Assembly (NCBI RefSeq): GCF_020176955.2
Contig: NZ_JAIUCZ020000007.1
Location: forward strand, 457,390-521,389
Direction of reading: 5' to 3'
From: Nocardia sp. alder85J
Lineage (GTDB): Bacteria > Actinomycetota > Actinomycetes > Mycobacteriales > Mycobacteriaceae
DNA length: 64,000 bases
The translations under genes were made by a program, and so were the position numbers. How positions within the stretch are numbered: position 1 is the stretch's first letter; the number at the start of each line of letters is the position of its first letter. The notes under the pieces were generated by a model. The model saw nothing but the letters and a program-made list of their open reading frames with translations. It was not told where the DNA came from and did no database searches. Positions 42,259-51,495 of this stretch are shown here, in pieces.

Positions 42259-43506
42259 ATGATGGATACTCTCGAACCCCGTACCAAGCGATTCCTCGGG
42301 GCGATCTCGGCATTGGCACTGATCGTCCTGATCACCACCGTGACCGTGCAGGGCTGTTCGCCCGGCGTGACCGGACATGCCCGGCCCGGTCTGACCACCG
42401 TCGACATCACCAAGCTGCGCACCGGATCGTTCGCCACCCAGCCGACCGCCTACAAGCCGAGATACAACGACGATTCGGGCGATTTCCGGATGATCGAATC
42501 GCGGCGCATGCTCGGCTATCTGGTCCACCCGTTCGACGTCGACCCGGACGACACGGCGCCCTCGACGGTGAAACTCATCTCCTCCAGCACCGACATGACC
42601 GCCGACGACGGCATCCCCAAGGTCTTCGCCCCGATCGGTGAGACCTACCAGGTGCTGGCCGGGGCCTACGTGTCCCGGACCAACGGCAATCTCCGGAGCC
42701 GGAAGAAGGTGATCTCCGGGCTGCTGCGTTTCCCCACCGAGGACGCGGCCCGCCAGGCCGCCGATCAGTTCGGCCGGATCGAGAACGATTCCAATCCGGG
42801 CCGGCACCCGCTCACCATCGACAATCATCCGGACGCGCATGCGAGTTCACCCGAGGACGCCGCCGCGACGGCATTCATCGCACACGGACCGTACGTGTTC
42901 ATCGCGAGTACCCGGATTCCCACTCCGGATCAGCATGCCCTGGCCGTACTGACCGGCAGGACCATCGACCTCCAGTTCGCCAAGATGGAGAAGTTGCAGC
43001 CGACCCCGCTGGACGATCTGCTGGACCTGGATGCCGACCCGAGCGGCCTGATGCGCCGGGCCGCGCCGCGCGCGAAGGACTACAGCGATCCGTTCACGGA
43101 CACTTTCGATTTCGGCATCTACGATCCGGCCGCCGAATTGCACTACGAGCGCAATCCGATCGATGTCCGCAACGCCTTCCGCGACGACGGTGTCGACGCC
43201 GTCGCGCGGCGCGCCGGAGTGCTCTACCGGACCCGTGATCTGGCCGCCTCGTTCCGCTTGCAGCAGACGCTGACCGAAACCGGTAAGAACGACGACCTGC
43301 TGGATCCGCCGCCCGGCCTGCCGGACGCCACCTGTGTGCGACTGGATGCGAGGGATTCGAACCGGATGTACGACGCCTTCTGTGTGGTCGTGTACGACCG
43401 ATACGTCGCCGCCGTGTTCGATCGGTTCCCGATGGCCCGGCCCAGTCCCACCGGGCTGTACGAACGCGCCGCCGCCCAGTACGCGATCCTCGCGAGGAGC
43501 GAGTGA
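42259..43506 (+). CDS. DUF7373-type lipoprotein 4
   Basis: The 415-residue protein has a longer N-terminal region (MMDTLEPRTKRFLGAISALA) and lipobox VQGC near residue 33. It has the family segments TTVDITKLRTGSF, GLLRFPTEDAARQAADQFG and DPSGLMRRAAP, the cysteine pair (ATCVRLD, DAFCVVVYDRYVAAVF) and the end RAAAQYAILARSE. Two ATG codons (42259, 42262) follow AAAGAGG. The stop overlaps the start of the next gene (GTGA), so the genes are coupled. Membrane-anchored outer-face location is inferred from the lipobox. Confidence 0.8.
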   Translation: MMDTLEPRTKRFLGAISALALIVLITTVTVQGCSPGVTGHARPGLTTVDITKLRTGSFATQPTAYKPRYNDDSGDFRMIESRRMLGYLVHPFDVDPDDTAPSTVKLISSSTDMTADDGIPKVFAPIGETYQVLAGAYVSRTNGNLRSRKKVISGLLRFPTEDAARQAADQFGRIENDSNPGRHPLTIDNHPDAHASSPEDAAATAFIAHGPYVFIASTRIPTPDQHALAVLTGRTIDLQFAKMEKLQPTPLDDLLDLDADPSGLMRRAAPRAKDYSDPFTDTFDFGIYDPAAELHYERNPIDVRNAFRDDGVDAVARRAGVLYRTRDLAASFRLQQTLTETGKNDDLLDPPPGLPDATCVRLDARDSNRMYDAFCVVVYDRYVAAVFDRFPMARPSPTGLYERAAAQYAILARSE

Positions 43507-44735
43507 AACCCATGCAACCTGCCGGACACCGCACCCGTACCGTCCTCGCCTGCGCCACCGCCGTAGCCGTCCTGATCACCGGCGCCGCATGCGGCGGCCA
43601 CGAGAACACAGCCGCCGGGCCGCCGATCATCGATGTCTCGAAGATCGATTCCGGGAACTATCCGGGCACGCCGGTCGACATCGAGAAGACCCGGACCGAC
43701 GATTCGGGCTATGTCCGCGAGGCGATCCGGATCGGCGGCGTCGTGCCGCTGGCCATGGACGTGGACAGCAGATTCATCTACGAGCCGCACCCCTCCTATG
43801 CCCGGAATCTCGCCGCGAAGAACCATCCCGTGTACTTCGGCATCGGAGTCGACGACAATTTCAACGCCGTCGCACCGGGATTGGTGGTGGGCTGGACCAC
43901 CACCGGGCAGCGCCGCCTGGATTCGAGCATGGGCCGGGTGCTGAACATGGACACACTGCGCTTCACCGACGCCGACCACGCGGCCGCGGCCGTCAAGAAC
44001 ATGTCGAGTCAGGTGCCGAGCCGACCGGTCACCCTCACCGGCTACCCGGCCGCCACCGCGATCGTCACCCAGAACAGCGTCGGCTACAACATCCTCACGG
44101 TGTGGTGCCTGCGCAACGATCTGCTGTTGATCCTGCAATTGGTCGATCCGGTCAGCATCCCCTTCGATGTGGCGCCGCTGGCCGATATCGCGAAAAATGC
44201 TCTGGACAAATGGAATTCGGCGATAGCGGGCTATTCCGAGACGCCGGCGGACAAGTTCGCCGCACTACCCCTCGATGTCGACGGAATGCTCAGCCGCACA
44301 TTGCCGTTCGACAAGGACGCACCGCCGGGGGGAATGGACCCGGAGGGGGTGTACCCGCGGCAGGCGGCACTGCATTCCGCCAATCGCCCGGATCTGGTGA
44401 AGGCCGCCTTCGACGATGCCGGCGTCGACGAGATGTCCGCCGCGGCGACACAGATCTACCGGACCCGCGACGCCGCCGCGGCAACCCGGCTGGCCGCCGC
44501 CCTGGCGAAGGAGCACGACGATGTCTGGGTTCCCATGGACGGCCCGCCGAACATGCCCGGCGTGCACTGTTTCAAGCAGCCGGACAGCAAGGACACCGAT
44601 TGGAACGCCCCGCCCACCTGTTTCGCGATCTACGATCGCTACGTCGCCGCGGTCGACTCCCTCAACATCCAGGAGCTCTACCAACGCACCGCGGCACAGT
44701 ACAAGTTGCTCGCCTACGGGCACGGCGGCAAATGA
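43503..44735 (+). CDS. DUF7373-type lipoprotein 5
   Basis: The 410-residue protein has a signal peptide ending TGAACGGH (lipobox Cys about 31) and family segments IDVSKIDSGNYPG, DTLRFTDADHAAAAVKNM and LDVDGMLSRTL. Two cysteines occur near the end (GVHCFKQP, PPTCFAIYDRYVAAV), followed by YQRTAAQYKLLAYGHGG. The GTG at 43503 overlaps the previous stop (GTGA). It is followed 71 nt later by the kinase gene, so lipoproteins 3 to 5 and the kinase are likely one transcription unit. Confidence 0.8.
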   Translation: MKPMQPAGHRTRTVLACATAVAVLITGAACGGHENTAAGPPIIDVSKIDSGNYPGTPVDIEKTRTDDSGYVREAIRIGGVVPLAMDVDSRFIYEPHPSYARNLAAKNHPVYFGIGVDDNFNAVAPGLVVGWTTTGQRRLDSSMGRVLNMDTLRFTDADHAAAAVKNMSSQVPSRPVTLTGYPAATAIVTQNSVGYNILTVWCLRNDLLLILQLVDPVSIPFDVAPLADIAKNALDKWNSAIAGYSETPADKFAALPLDVDGMLSRTLPFDKDAPPGGMDPEGVYPRQAALHSANRPDLVKAAFDDAGVDEMSAAATQIYRTRDAAAATRLAAALAKEHDDVWVPMDGPPNMPGVHCFKQPDSKDTDWNAPPTCFAIYDRYVAAVDSLNIQELYQRTAAQYKLLAYGHGGK

Positions 44736-44806
44736 ACGCCACACTCGTGCCGAACCGGTCAGCTTGCTAGATTCCATGCGTCGAGCGTGAATACGAGGAG
44801 GATCGA

Positions 44807-46333
44807 ATGCCGTTGCAGCCCGGCGCGATCGTGGGTGGCTATCAGGTGCTCGGAATCCTGGGCAGCGGCGGAATGGGCACGGTGTATCTGGCCCGTAATC
44901 CCACGCTACCGCGCCGCGACGCCCTGAAAGTTCTGAGCGCCGAACTCTCGCACGACCCCGAGTTCCGGGCCCGTTTCGAACGGGAGGCGAATCTCGCTGC
45001 GGGACTGGATCATCCGAACATTGTCGCCGTGTACAACCGCGGCGAGGAGAACGGCCAGCTCTGGATTGCGATGCAATTCGTGGAGGGCATCGACGCCGCC
45101 GAGGAGGCCCGGAAAGGCCCCGCGGTCATGACCGCGCAGCGGGCCCTGCGCATCGTGTCGGAGGTCGGGAAGGGACTCGACTACGCGCACCGCCGCGGCC
45201 TGCTGCACCGGGATGTGAAACCGGCGAATTTCCTGCTGTCGCACAGTGCCGGCGAGGAGGAGGAACGGGTCTTCCTCACCGATTTCGGCGTCGCGAAATC
45301 CGCCGAGGACGGTCAGGATCTGACCTCCACCGGGCAGTTCATGGCCACCGTCGCCTACGCGTCGCCGGAGCAGCTCACCGGCGACGTCCTCGATCACCGC
45401 TCCGACATCTACAGCCTCGGTTGTTCCTTCTATCGGCTGCTCACCGGCCAGAATCCGTATCCGGCCACCGCACCGGCCCTGGTCATGATGGGCCACCTCA
45501 ACGACCCGCCGCCGCGGGTCAGTGCGATCCGTGGCGATCTGCCGCCCGCGCTGGATCACGTCATCGCGCGAGTGATGGCGAAGCATCCGGCCGACCGCTA
45601 CGGCAGCTGCCGGGAATTCGTCCAGGACGCCGAAGCGGCGATGTACGGGATGCCGCGCGGCTATCAGCCGCAGTCGCAGGGTTACGCCACCGATCCGCGG
45701 GTCAGCATCAACGGTTTCCGGCAGCGTTCCGACGAGACCGCGGCCCGGGTGGCCGGCACCGTCCCCGGGGCCTCGCCCGAGCGAACCACCCGGTCCCGGC
45801 GGCCGTGGATGATCGCCGCCGCCGCGGTGGTCGCGATCGTCGCGGCCGCGGGCATCTTCTTCGCCGTCCAGGGCGGCGGAGACTCCTCGGGCGGCAACGG
45901 CGGTGATCAGCTGAGCCAGGTCCGCAGCAAATATCCGCAATTCGACGGGAAGACCGTCACGGCGTTCAATCTGGGCGATTCCCTGCTGTCGGTCGATCTC
46001 ACGCCCAGCGACCAGTCGAAGTTCCTCCAAAGCCTCGGCTTCCGCTACAACGACACCTACAAGGCGGTCGGTGACGAGAAATCGCCACGGCAGCTGTCGT
46101 ATTCGGGCCTGGTCGATGTGAGCCACAGCGATGTGATCATGATCCTGCGCACCGACAGTCAGGCCGGCAACGGCGGTTTGCGGGGCGTGCCCTCCAGCCT
46201 GCTCACCAGCTCCGCGACGATCGTGGTCGTCGACGATCCCGCCACCATCCAGGCCTTCCAGGTCTGGACCGACCAGTCGACCGACACCCTCGTGGACAAG
46301 ATGGTCCCCACCATCGCCAAATCGGTGAAATAG
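44807..46333 (+). CDS. Transmembrane Ser/Thr protein kinase with extracellular domain
   Basis: The 508-residue PknB-type receptor kinase has P-loop GSGGMGTVYLA (19-29), catalytic Lys41 (DALKVL), HRDVKPANFLL (D136), DFG at 159-161 and YASPEQL. A membrane helix lies at 334-354 (WMIAAAAVVAIVAAAGIFFA). The outer part of about 150 residues is not PASTA-like. It reads YPQFDGKTVTAFNLGDSLLS and TSSATIVVVDDPATIQAFQV, somewhat like a substrate-binding-protein fold. ATG 44807 follows GAGGAGGATCGA. It faces the WXG100 genes across a strong terminator. Likely targets are the local FHA proteins, inferred from context. Confidence 0.93.
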   Translation: MPLQPGAIVGGYQVLGILGSGGMGTVYLARNPTLPRRDALKVLSAELSHDPEFRARFEREANLAAGLDHPNIVAVYNRGEENGQLWIAMQFVEGIDAAEEARKGPAVMTAQRALRIVSEVGKGLDYAHRRGLLHRDVKPANFLLSHSAGEEEERVFLTDFGVAKSAEDGQDLTSTGQFMATVAYASPEQLTGDVLDHRSDIYSLGCSFYRLLTGQNPYPATAPALVMMGHLNDPPPRVSAIRGDLPPALDHVIARVMAKHPADRYGSCREFVQDAEAAMYGMPRGYQPQSQGYATDPRVSINGFRQRSDETAARVAGTVPGASPERTTRSRRPWMIAAAAVVAIVAAAGIFFAVQGGGDSSGGNGGDQLSQVRSKYPQFDGKTVTAFNLGDSLLSVDLTPSDQSKFLQSLGFRYNDTYKAVGDEKSPRQLSYSGLVDVSHSDVIMILRTDSQAGNGGLRGVPSSLLTSSATIVVVDDPATIQAFQVWTDQSTDTLVDKMVPTIAKSVK

Positions 46334-46347
46334 CCTGCCGGATACGA

Positions 46348-46393
46348 CGAAGGGGCCGCGGCACCGGTGAATCCGATGCGCGCGGCCCCTTCG
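46348..46393. terminator. Bidirectional hairpin terminator
   Basis: CGAAGGGGCCGCG (46348-46360) and CGCGGCCCCTTCG (46381-46393) form a perfect 13-bp stem with a 20-nt loop between the convergent kinase and WXG100 genes. It probably terminates both transcripts. Confidence 0.7.
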
Positions 46394-46401
46394 CCGACGT
46401 G

Positions 46402-46713
46402 TCAGGCACCCATGAAGATCTGAGCGTTCCCGTTGTCCGTCGACTGCATGTGCGCATTGCCCTCCTGCACGGTGGCACCGAGTTTGCGCAGCGTTTCCTG
46501 CAGTTGGTTCGAGCGGTCCTGCCACTTCGCGTGCATCGCGTTGAACGAATCGTTCGCGGCGCCGTCCCAATCAGTTCCGGCGACCGAGGCGACCTTGTCC
46601 TTCAATTCCTCGATCGCGGACAGGATCTTCCCGGCCGTGACCTGGATATCGATCGAATGCGAGTCCACCGCGGAGAAATTGTGGAAGATCTCGCCGGTTG
46701 TTTCCCCAGCCAT
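46402..46713 (-). CDS. WXG100-family protein (EsxT position)
   Basis: The 103-residue helical hairpin protein has the W-x-G turn in ASVAGTDWDGAANDSFNAMH (about 45-64). It is preceded by a helix with hydrophobic heptads and followed by AKWQDRSNQLQETLRKLGAT. It lacks a signal peptide. ATG 46713 is chosen because it gives the usual length; the ORF to 46950 runs into the neighbouring gene. It lies 44 nt downstream of the second WXG100 gene, and the two probably form the ESX-4 heterodimer. By order it corresponds to M. tuberculosis esxT. Confidence 0.88.
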   Translation of the reverse strand: MAGETTGEIFHNFSAVDSHSIDIQVTAGKILSAIEELKDKVASVAGTDWDGAANDSFNAMHAKWQDRSNQLQETLRKLGATVQEGNAHMQSTDNGNAQIFMGA

Positions 46714-46757
46714 TTTCAGCACCTTTCGGAGAATGGAAAAAAGTCTGTCGGTGAGAT

Positions 46758-47072
46758 TCAGAGGCCCTTGAGGGAGGCCGCGGCGCTGTTCAGCGAATCC
46801 GACAGCAAACTGTCCGCGTTCGTCACCTTGACGGAGGCGTCCTTCACGTTGTCCGCGTGCTGCTGCAACGCGTTCACCATGGCCGACGCCTCGTCTCGGT
46901 AGTCCTGGATGACCCGGTCGAAGATCATCCGGGCCTCGGGGGACCGCCAATTCGCGACCAGATTTTCCTTCTGGACCTCGAGCGCCGCCAGCAGGCCGTC
47001 GATCTCCGCACGCTTGTCGGCCATATAGGTCGACAGACCGACAACCTGTTCCGTCTGCTTCATACCGGCCAT
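46758..47072 (-). CDS. WXG100-family protein with WRS turn (EsxU position)
   Basis: The 104-residue helical protein has a turn in which the canonical WxG reads W-R-S: ENLVANWRSPEARMIFDRVI (about 36-55). Heptad helices flank it, and the tail VTNADSLLSDSLNSAAASL ends without a clear YxxxD/E export motif. The ATG at 47072 has AGGAG six bases upstream. By position after eccC it corresponds to esxU of M. tuberculosis and is the likely partner of the following WXG100 protein. Confidence 0.85.
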   Translation of the reverse strand: MAGMKQTEQVVGLSTYMADKRAEIDGLLAALEVQKENLVANWRSPEARMIFDRVIQDYRDEASAMVNALQQHADNVKDASVKVTNADSLLSDSLNSAAASLKGL

Positions 47073-47216
47073 TTGCTACTCCTAACGGTAATGAACGGGC
47101 TACATCCGATCCTTTCGGAACAGATCGTCCATGTCACCCGAATCTGTCGTATAGATGCTTCGACGCACGAAGCGCCCGGACGGTTCCGGCGCCGTTCGTA
47201 TCACAGGATACGCACA

Positions 47217-50200
47217 TCATGCCGGTGTCCACGCCGTCTGAATGAGATCAATTCCATTTCGAGTCACCAAAGTGCCGCGGCCGTCGGGCATGGCACTGGG
47301 CCTGACACCTCCGATCAGATTTCCCTCCTCTCGGCTGCCGCTCATCACGAGACCGGCGCTGGCCAAGTCCTTCAATCGAGATATCACCGGGTCGTACATC
47401 GCGCGGGCCGCCCCGCCCGAACGCCGCGCGACGATCAGATGCAGGCCGAGATCCCGGGCCAGCGGCAGGAATTCGACCAGGACCGACAACGGATTACCGG
47501 TGGAGGTGGCCACCAGGTCGTAATCGTCGACCACCACGAACACCTCCGGACCGGTCCACCAGGACCGGTCCCGCAACTGTTGCGGGGTGACGTTCGCATC
47601 CGGCATCCGGCGTTGCAGCACACCGACCAGATCGGTGACGTTGGTGGTCAGCATCTGCGCCGACGAGGCGTAGGCGGCCTCGTTCGGTATTCCCGCGAGA
47701 TCGATCAGACTGCGCCGATAGTCGGACAGGATGATCCGCGCCTGATCCGGGGTGTTCACCGCGCAGATACCGGAGACGATGGTGCGCAGCAACGTGGACT
47801 TGCCGCACCGGGTGTCGCCGAACACCAGGAAATGCGGGCTCTCCACGAAGTCCAGGAATACCGGCGCGAGTTCGGACTCGTTGATACCGATGGGAACCAG
47901 CGAGTTCCGGGGCCGGCTGTCGACCGGACCGGACTTCACCAGGTCCAGCAACGCGGTGCGCGCCATGAGTTCCGGCAGCATCCGCACCGCCGGCGCCGGC
48001 CGGGCGCGGTTCGCGGCCGACACCGTCCGCACCGCCGCCACCACCGCGGTGCCGAGGCTCGCCGGATCGGAACTGCCGTCGATGCGCGGCAGCGCGGTCA
48101 ACATGTGCAGGCCGTCGCGGGTGATGCCGCGCCCCGGCCGGCCGATCGGGACCAGCGAGGCGATCTTGCGGCCCAGATCCGAATCCATCGGATCGCCGAG
48201 CCGCAATTCGACCCGGGTCATGATCTGATCCTTCAGCGCCGGGCGCGCCTGGGCCCAGCGGTTGAGCGCGATCACGACGTGCACGCCGTAGGACAGGCCC
48301 TGCATCGCCAGATTCATGATCGAACTCTCGAGGCCCTCGAAATCCTCACGGATCGAACCGAATCCGTCGATCACCAGGAAGACGTCACCGAACGGATCCT
48401 CGTGCACGCCCGCGGCCGCCGGACTGCTCGCCGGGTCGGTGGCCCGCAGCCGCCGGAACTCCGACAGGTCGATACCCAGTGCCCGGAACCGCATTTCGCG
48501 CTGCCGGACGATGGTCGTCATCTCCGCCACGGTCCGGCGCACCTTGTCGACGTCCTGCCGGCTCGCCACCGAGCCGACGTGCGGCAGGCCCTCCAGCGCG
48601 GTGAGCGTGCCGCCACCGAAATCGAGGCAGTAGAACTGCACTTGTTCCGAGGTGTGCGTCAGCGCCATCGACAGGATCAGGGTGCGCAGCACCGTCGACT
48701 TGCCCGACTGCGGACCGCCGACCACCGCGACGTTGCCCGCGTTGGTGGACAGATCCACCAGCAACGGGTCGCGGCGCTGATCGTAGGGCCGGTCGACGAT
48801 GCCGATGACGGCCCGCAGCGTCGTGGGCGGATTGTAATCGCCGGTCAGCAGGCCGCGCGGCACCAGCGCGTCCAGCGTCGGCGCGGCGCCCAGCGGCGGC
48901 AGCCAGATGGCGTGCGCGGGCCGGCCGTGGCCGCGGATGCGCGACACCATCATCGGCAGGTTGGCGATCTTCTCGCTCTCCTCCTGCGCGTCCTCGACGA
49001 TCGCCGGCGTCGAGGGCACCGGCAGCCGGTCGCTGTCCCGGAAGGCCACCACCCCGGCCGTGAACGGCCGTGCGGTGACATCGATCTCGCCGCCGATGAC
49101 ATCCGCGGTCGTCACCTCGCGCTGCGCACCGGCGCCCAGGTACGGGCCGGAGACGTACGCCGCCTGGAACCGCTGGATCTCCCCGGAATCCGCCTTCAGA
49201 TACCCGCCGCCGGGATTGGCAGGCAGGTTGTAGGCGTCGGGCACGCCGAGCACCTGCCGGGATTCGTTGGCGGAGAACGTCTTCAGGCCGATCCGATAGG
49301 ACAGGTGTGATTCCAGGCCCTTGAGCCTGCCTTCCTCCAGCCGCTGCGAGGCCAGCAGCAGATGCACGTGCAGCGACCGGCCCAACCGGCCGATCTGCAG
49401 GAACAACTCCGCGAAATCCGGGTGCTGGGACAGCAGTTCGGAGAATTCGTCGAGCACCACGAACAGCGCGGGCAGCGGATCGAGTTCGGCGCCCGCGGCG
49501 CGGGCCTTCTCGTATTCGCTGACGTTCGCGAAATTGCCGGAGGCGCGCAGCAATTCCTGGCGGCGGTTCATCTCGCCGGCCAGCGCGTCGCGCATGCGCT
49601 CGACGAGATCGGCCTCCTCCTCCAGGTTGGTGATGATGGCCGCGACGTGCGGCACCCCCTCCAGCCCGAGGAAGGTGGCGCCACCCTTGAAGTCGACCAG
49701 CACCAGATTCAGCTGATCCGGCGAATGCGTGGCCAGCAGCGACAGCACCAGCGTGCGCAGGAATTCCGACTTGCCCGAGCCGGTGGCGCCGATGCACAGG
49801 CCGTGCGGGCCCATGCCGTTCTCGGCGGCCTCCTTGATGTCGATGAACACCGGCAGCCCGTCGGCGCCCACCCCGAACGGCACCCGCAGCCGGTCGCGGC
49901 CGTAGCGCGGCCGCCAGGCGGATTCCGGGTTGAACACACCGATGTCGCCGAGGCCCATCAGCTGCGCCCAGGAGGAGATCACCTCCCCGCCGCTCTCCTC
50001 GATCGCCGCCTCACCGCCGCCGCGTATCAACGGGGCCCGGTAGGGGGCCAGCCGCCGCGCCGTCTGCTCGGCCTGCCGCACGCTGATCCGGTCGATGATC
50101 GCGAAGCGTTCCATGTTGCCGGTGGCGCCGCGGCCGACGCAGTCACCGTTCTCGATGACCATCTGGATGCCGCGCGACACCGCCAGGCGCGGCGCGTAAT

Positions 50201-51245
50201 GACAGAGGTCGACGATGGTGACGCCCTCGAACCCGGACTCGCGCAGCGGATCCTCCTCCGCCTCCAGCAGTCCGCCGTCGACCACGATCACCACGTGCAC
50301 CAGGTTCTGGTTGGCGGGCTGATTACGCGAGTACCGGGCCCGGTTGTGCAGCAACGGCGACAGCCCGGCGCTCATCTCCCGGACCGATCCGTACACCATG
50401 CGCTCGGTGCCGATCCCGTCCTGGGTCTCCGGATGCTGGGTGTGCGGCAGCCATTTGGTCCATTCCCATTCGCGCGCGGTGTCGGCGCCGCAAACCACCG
50501 CCACCAGCACCTGGTCCGGGGCCTGGAACATGCACAGCTGCAACAACATCGCCCGGGTCATGTCGCGGGCCTCGGCGCGGTCGCCGTTGAGCTGGATGGC
50601 GGCGAAACCCTTCACCGCGATGGCGGTGGGCAGATCCGGCACCGTGGAATGGGTGCGGACGAAGCGGCGCAACGAGACCGCCGCGATCGGCTCCAGCTCC
50701 TCCACCGGCCCGGTCTCCGGCGAGACCAGCCGGGTGGCCAGTCGCTGGCCGCCCAGGCCGATCCGCGCATGACAGAAGTCCTTGTCGCCCGGCCGCCGCT
50801 CCCACATCCGGCTGGTACCGGCCAGCATCCAGACCAGACCGGGCTCGGGATGACTCCACTCGACCGCGGCGCGCTGCTGTGTGGCGGTGTCCTCCACATC
50901 CTTGCGGACCTGATCGAGGTAGCGCAGATAGTCCTTGCGGTCCTCGTTGGCCTCCGCGGCCTTCTGTCCCCGGCCGCCCTGCCCGGCGAACATGCCGACC
51001 ATCGAGAAGACCATCATCATCGGGAACATCATGCTCATCGGGTTGGAGGCGATGCCGCCCCCGCGGGTGAACATGATCGCCATCATGCCGATCATGCCGA
51101 CGACCATCACGAACGGCATCAGCTTCGACAGCAGGCTGCTGGGAATCGCGCGCGGAATCTCCGGAGGCGGTTGCAGAGTCACCTCGCCGCCCGGAATGCG
51201 CGGAACCTCCCGTCGCTGCCGGCGCTGGAACCGAACTGTGCTCAT
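47217..51245 (-). CDS. eccC: ESX-4 ATPase EccC
   Basis: EccC is the FtsK/SpoIIIE-type motor and substrate receptor of T7SS. The 1342-residue single chain (EccCa and EccCb fused) has two membrane helices (about 41-60 and 71-88, Met-rich) and three ATPase domains. Walker A motifs are GATGSGKS at 486-493, GGPQSGKS near 840 and GDTRCGKS at 1143-1150. The first domain keeps VLVDFKGGATF and VLDEFSELL. The start ATG 51245 overlaps the stop of a micro-ORF (ATGA). The upstream leader carries a chain of short ORFs. It forms a minus-strand unit with the two WXG100 genes and is divergent from eccD. Confidence 0.97.
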   Translation of the reverse strand: MSTVRFQRRQRREVPRIPGGEVTLQPPPEIPRAIPSSLLSKLMPFVMVVGMIGMMAIMFTRGGGIASNPMSMMFPMMMVFSMVGMFAGQGGRGQKAAEANEDRKDYLRYLDQVRKDVEDTATQQRAAVEWSHPEPGLVWMLAGTSRMWERRPGDKDFCHARIGLGGQRLATRLVSPETGPVEELEPIAAVSLRRFVRTHSTVPDLPTAIAVKGFAAIQLNGDRAEARDMTRAMLLQLCMFQAPDQVLVAVVCGADTAREWEWTKWLPHTQHPETQDGIGTERMVYGSVREMSAGLSPLLHNRARYSRNQPANQNLVHVVIVVDGGLLEAEEDPLRESGFEGVTIVDLCHYAPRLAVSRGIQMVIENGDCVGRGATGNMERFAIIDRISVRQAEQTARRLAPYRAPLIRGGGEAAIEESGGEVISSWAQLMGLGDIGVFNPESAWRPRYGRDRLRVPFGVGADGLPVFIDIKEAAENGMGPHGLCIGATGSGKSEFLRTLVLSLLATHSPDQLNLVLVDFKGGATFLGLEGVPHVAAIITNLEEEADLVERMRDALAGEMNRRQELLRASGNFANVSEYEKARAAGAELDPLPALFVVLDEFSELLSQHPDFAELFLQIGRLGRSLHVHLLLASQRLEEGRLKGLESHLSYRIGLKTFSANESRQVLGVPDAYNLPANPGGGYLKADSGEIQRFQAAYVSGPYLGAGAQREVTTADVIGGEIDVTARPFTAGVVAFRDSDRLPVPSTPAIVEDAQEESEKIANLPMMVSRIRGHGRPAHAIWLPPLGAAPTLDALVPRGLLTGDYNPPTTLRAVIGIVDRPYDQRRDPLLVDLSTNAGNVAVVGGPQSGKSTVLRTLILSMALTHTSEQVQFYCLDFGGGTLTALEGLPHVGSVASRQDVDKVRRTVAEMTTIVRQREMRFRALGIDLSEFRRLRATDPASSPAAAGVHEDPFGDVFLVIDGFGSIREDFEGLESSIMNLAMQGLSYGVHVVIALNRWAQARPALKDQIMTRVELRLGDPMDSDLGRKIASLVPIGRPGRGITRDGLHMLTALPRIDGSSDPASLGTAVVAAVRTVSAANRARPAPAVRMLPELMARTALLDLVKSGPVDSRPRNSLVPIGINESELAPVFLDFVESPHFLVFGDTRCGKSTLLRTIVSGICAVNTPDQARIILSDYRRSLIDLAGIPNEAAYASSAQMLTTNVTDLVGVLQRRMPDANVTPQQLRDRSWWTGPEVFVVVDDYDLVATSTGNPLSVLVEFLPLARDLGLHLIVARRSGGAARAMYDPVISRLKDLASAGLVMSGSREEGNLIGGVRPSAMPDGRGTLVTRNGIDLIQTAWTPA

Positions 51246-51356
51246 CGGACGAGACGTCCCCCTGTCATTTCTTCCCCTGGTTCACTACTGCCCCTTGTAC
51301 GTTCACCGCTGCCCCGGGTTAACTACTTCCCCTTTTCACCACTACCCCTTTTCCAC
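51242..51356 (-). promoter_or_regulatory. Chain of overlapping micro-ORFs in the eccC leader
   Basis: Four tiny frames precede eccC: MEKG (51356-51342); MVKRGSS (51342-51319), whose GTG overlaps the first TAG by one base; MNVQGAVVNQGKK (51306-51265); and MTGGRLVR (51268-51242). The third and fourth overlap as ATGA, and the fourth overlaps the eccC ATG as ATGA. Each start has a GGGG or AGGGG a few bases before it. The underlying DNA is a degenerate repeat of AAGGGGNAGTNGTGAA type. Either a translational relay or a chance product of the repeat. Confidence 0.45.
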
Positions 51357-51495
51357 CGCTGTGCCGCGAGCTCAGTGTAGTGGCAGCTGCCACGATGACG
51401 TACAGTTCGGACAGCATCCAGCACGTGAACCCCGGTCGGCCACAGCACATGACGTCGGCGGAAACCCGAGGTAGACGAGAAGGTTGGGGGAAGGC

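Noticed and set aside
43352..43363. GGGATTCGAACC, reverse complement of a tRNA T-arm
   Set aside because: It lies inside the coding frame of lipoprotein 4 (residues around ARDSNRM), and no acceptor stem or anticodon arm can be paired around it.
46857..51380. Very long open frames on the plus strand opposite eccC
   Set aside because: They mirror eccC codons, have His/Arg/Gln-rich low-information products and no ribosome binding sites; they are GC-driven shadows.
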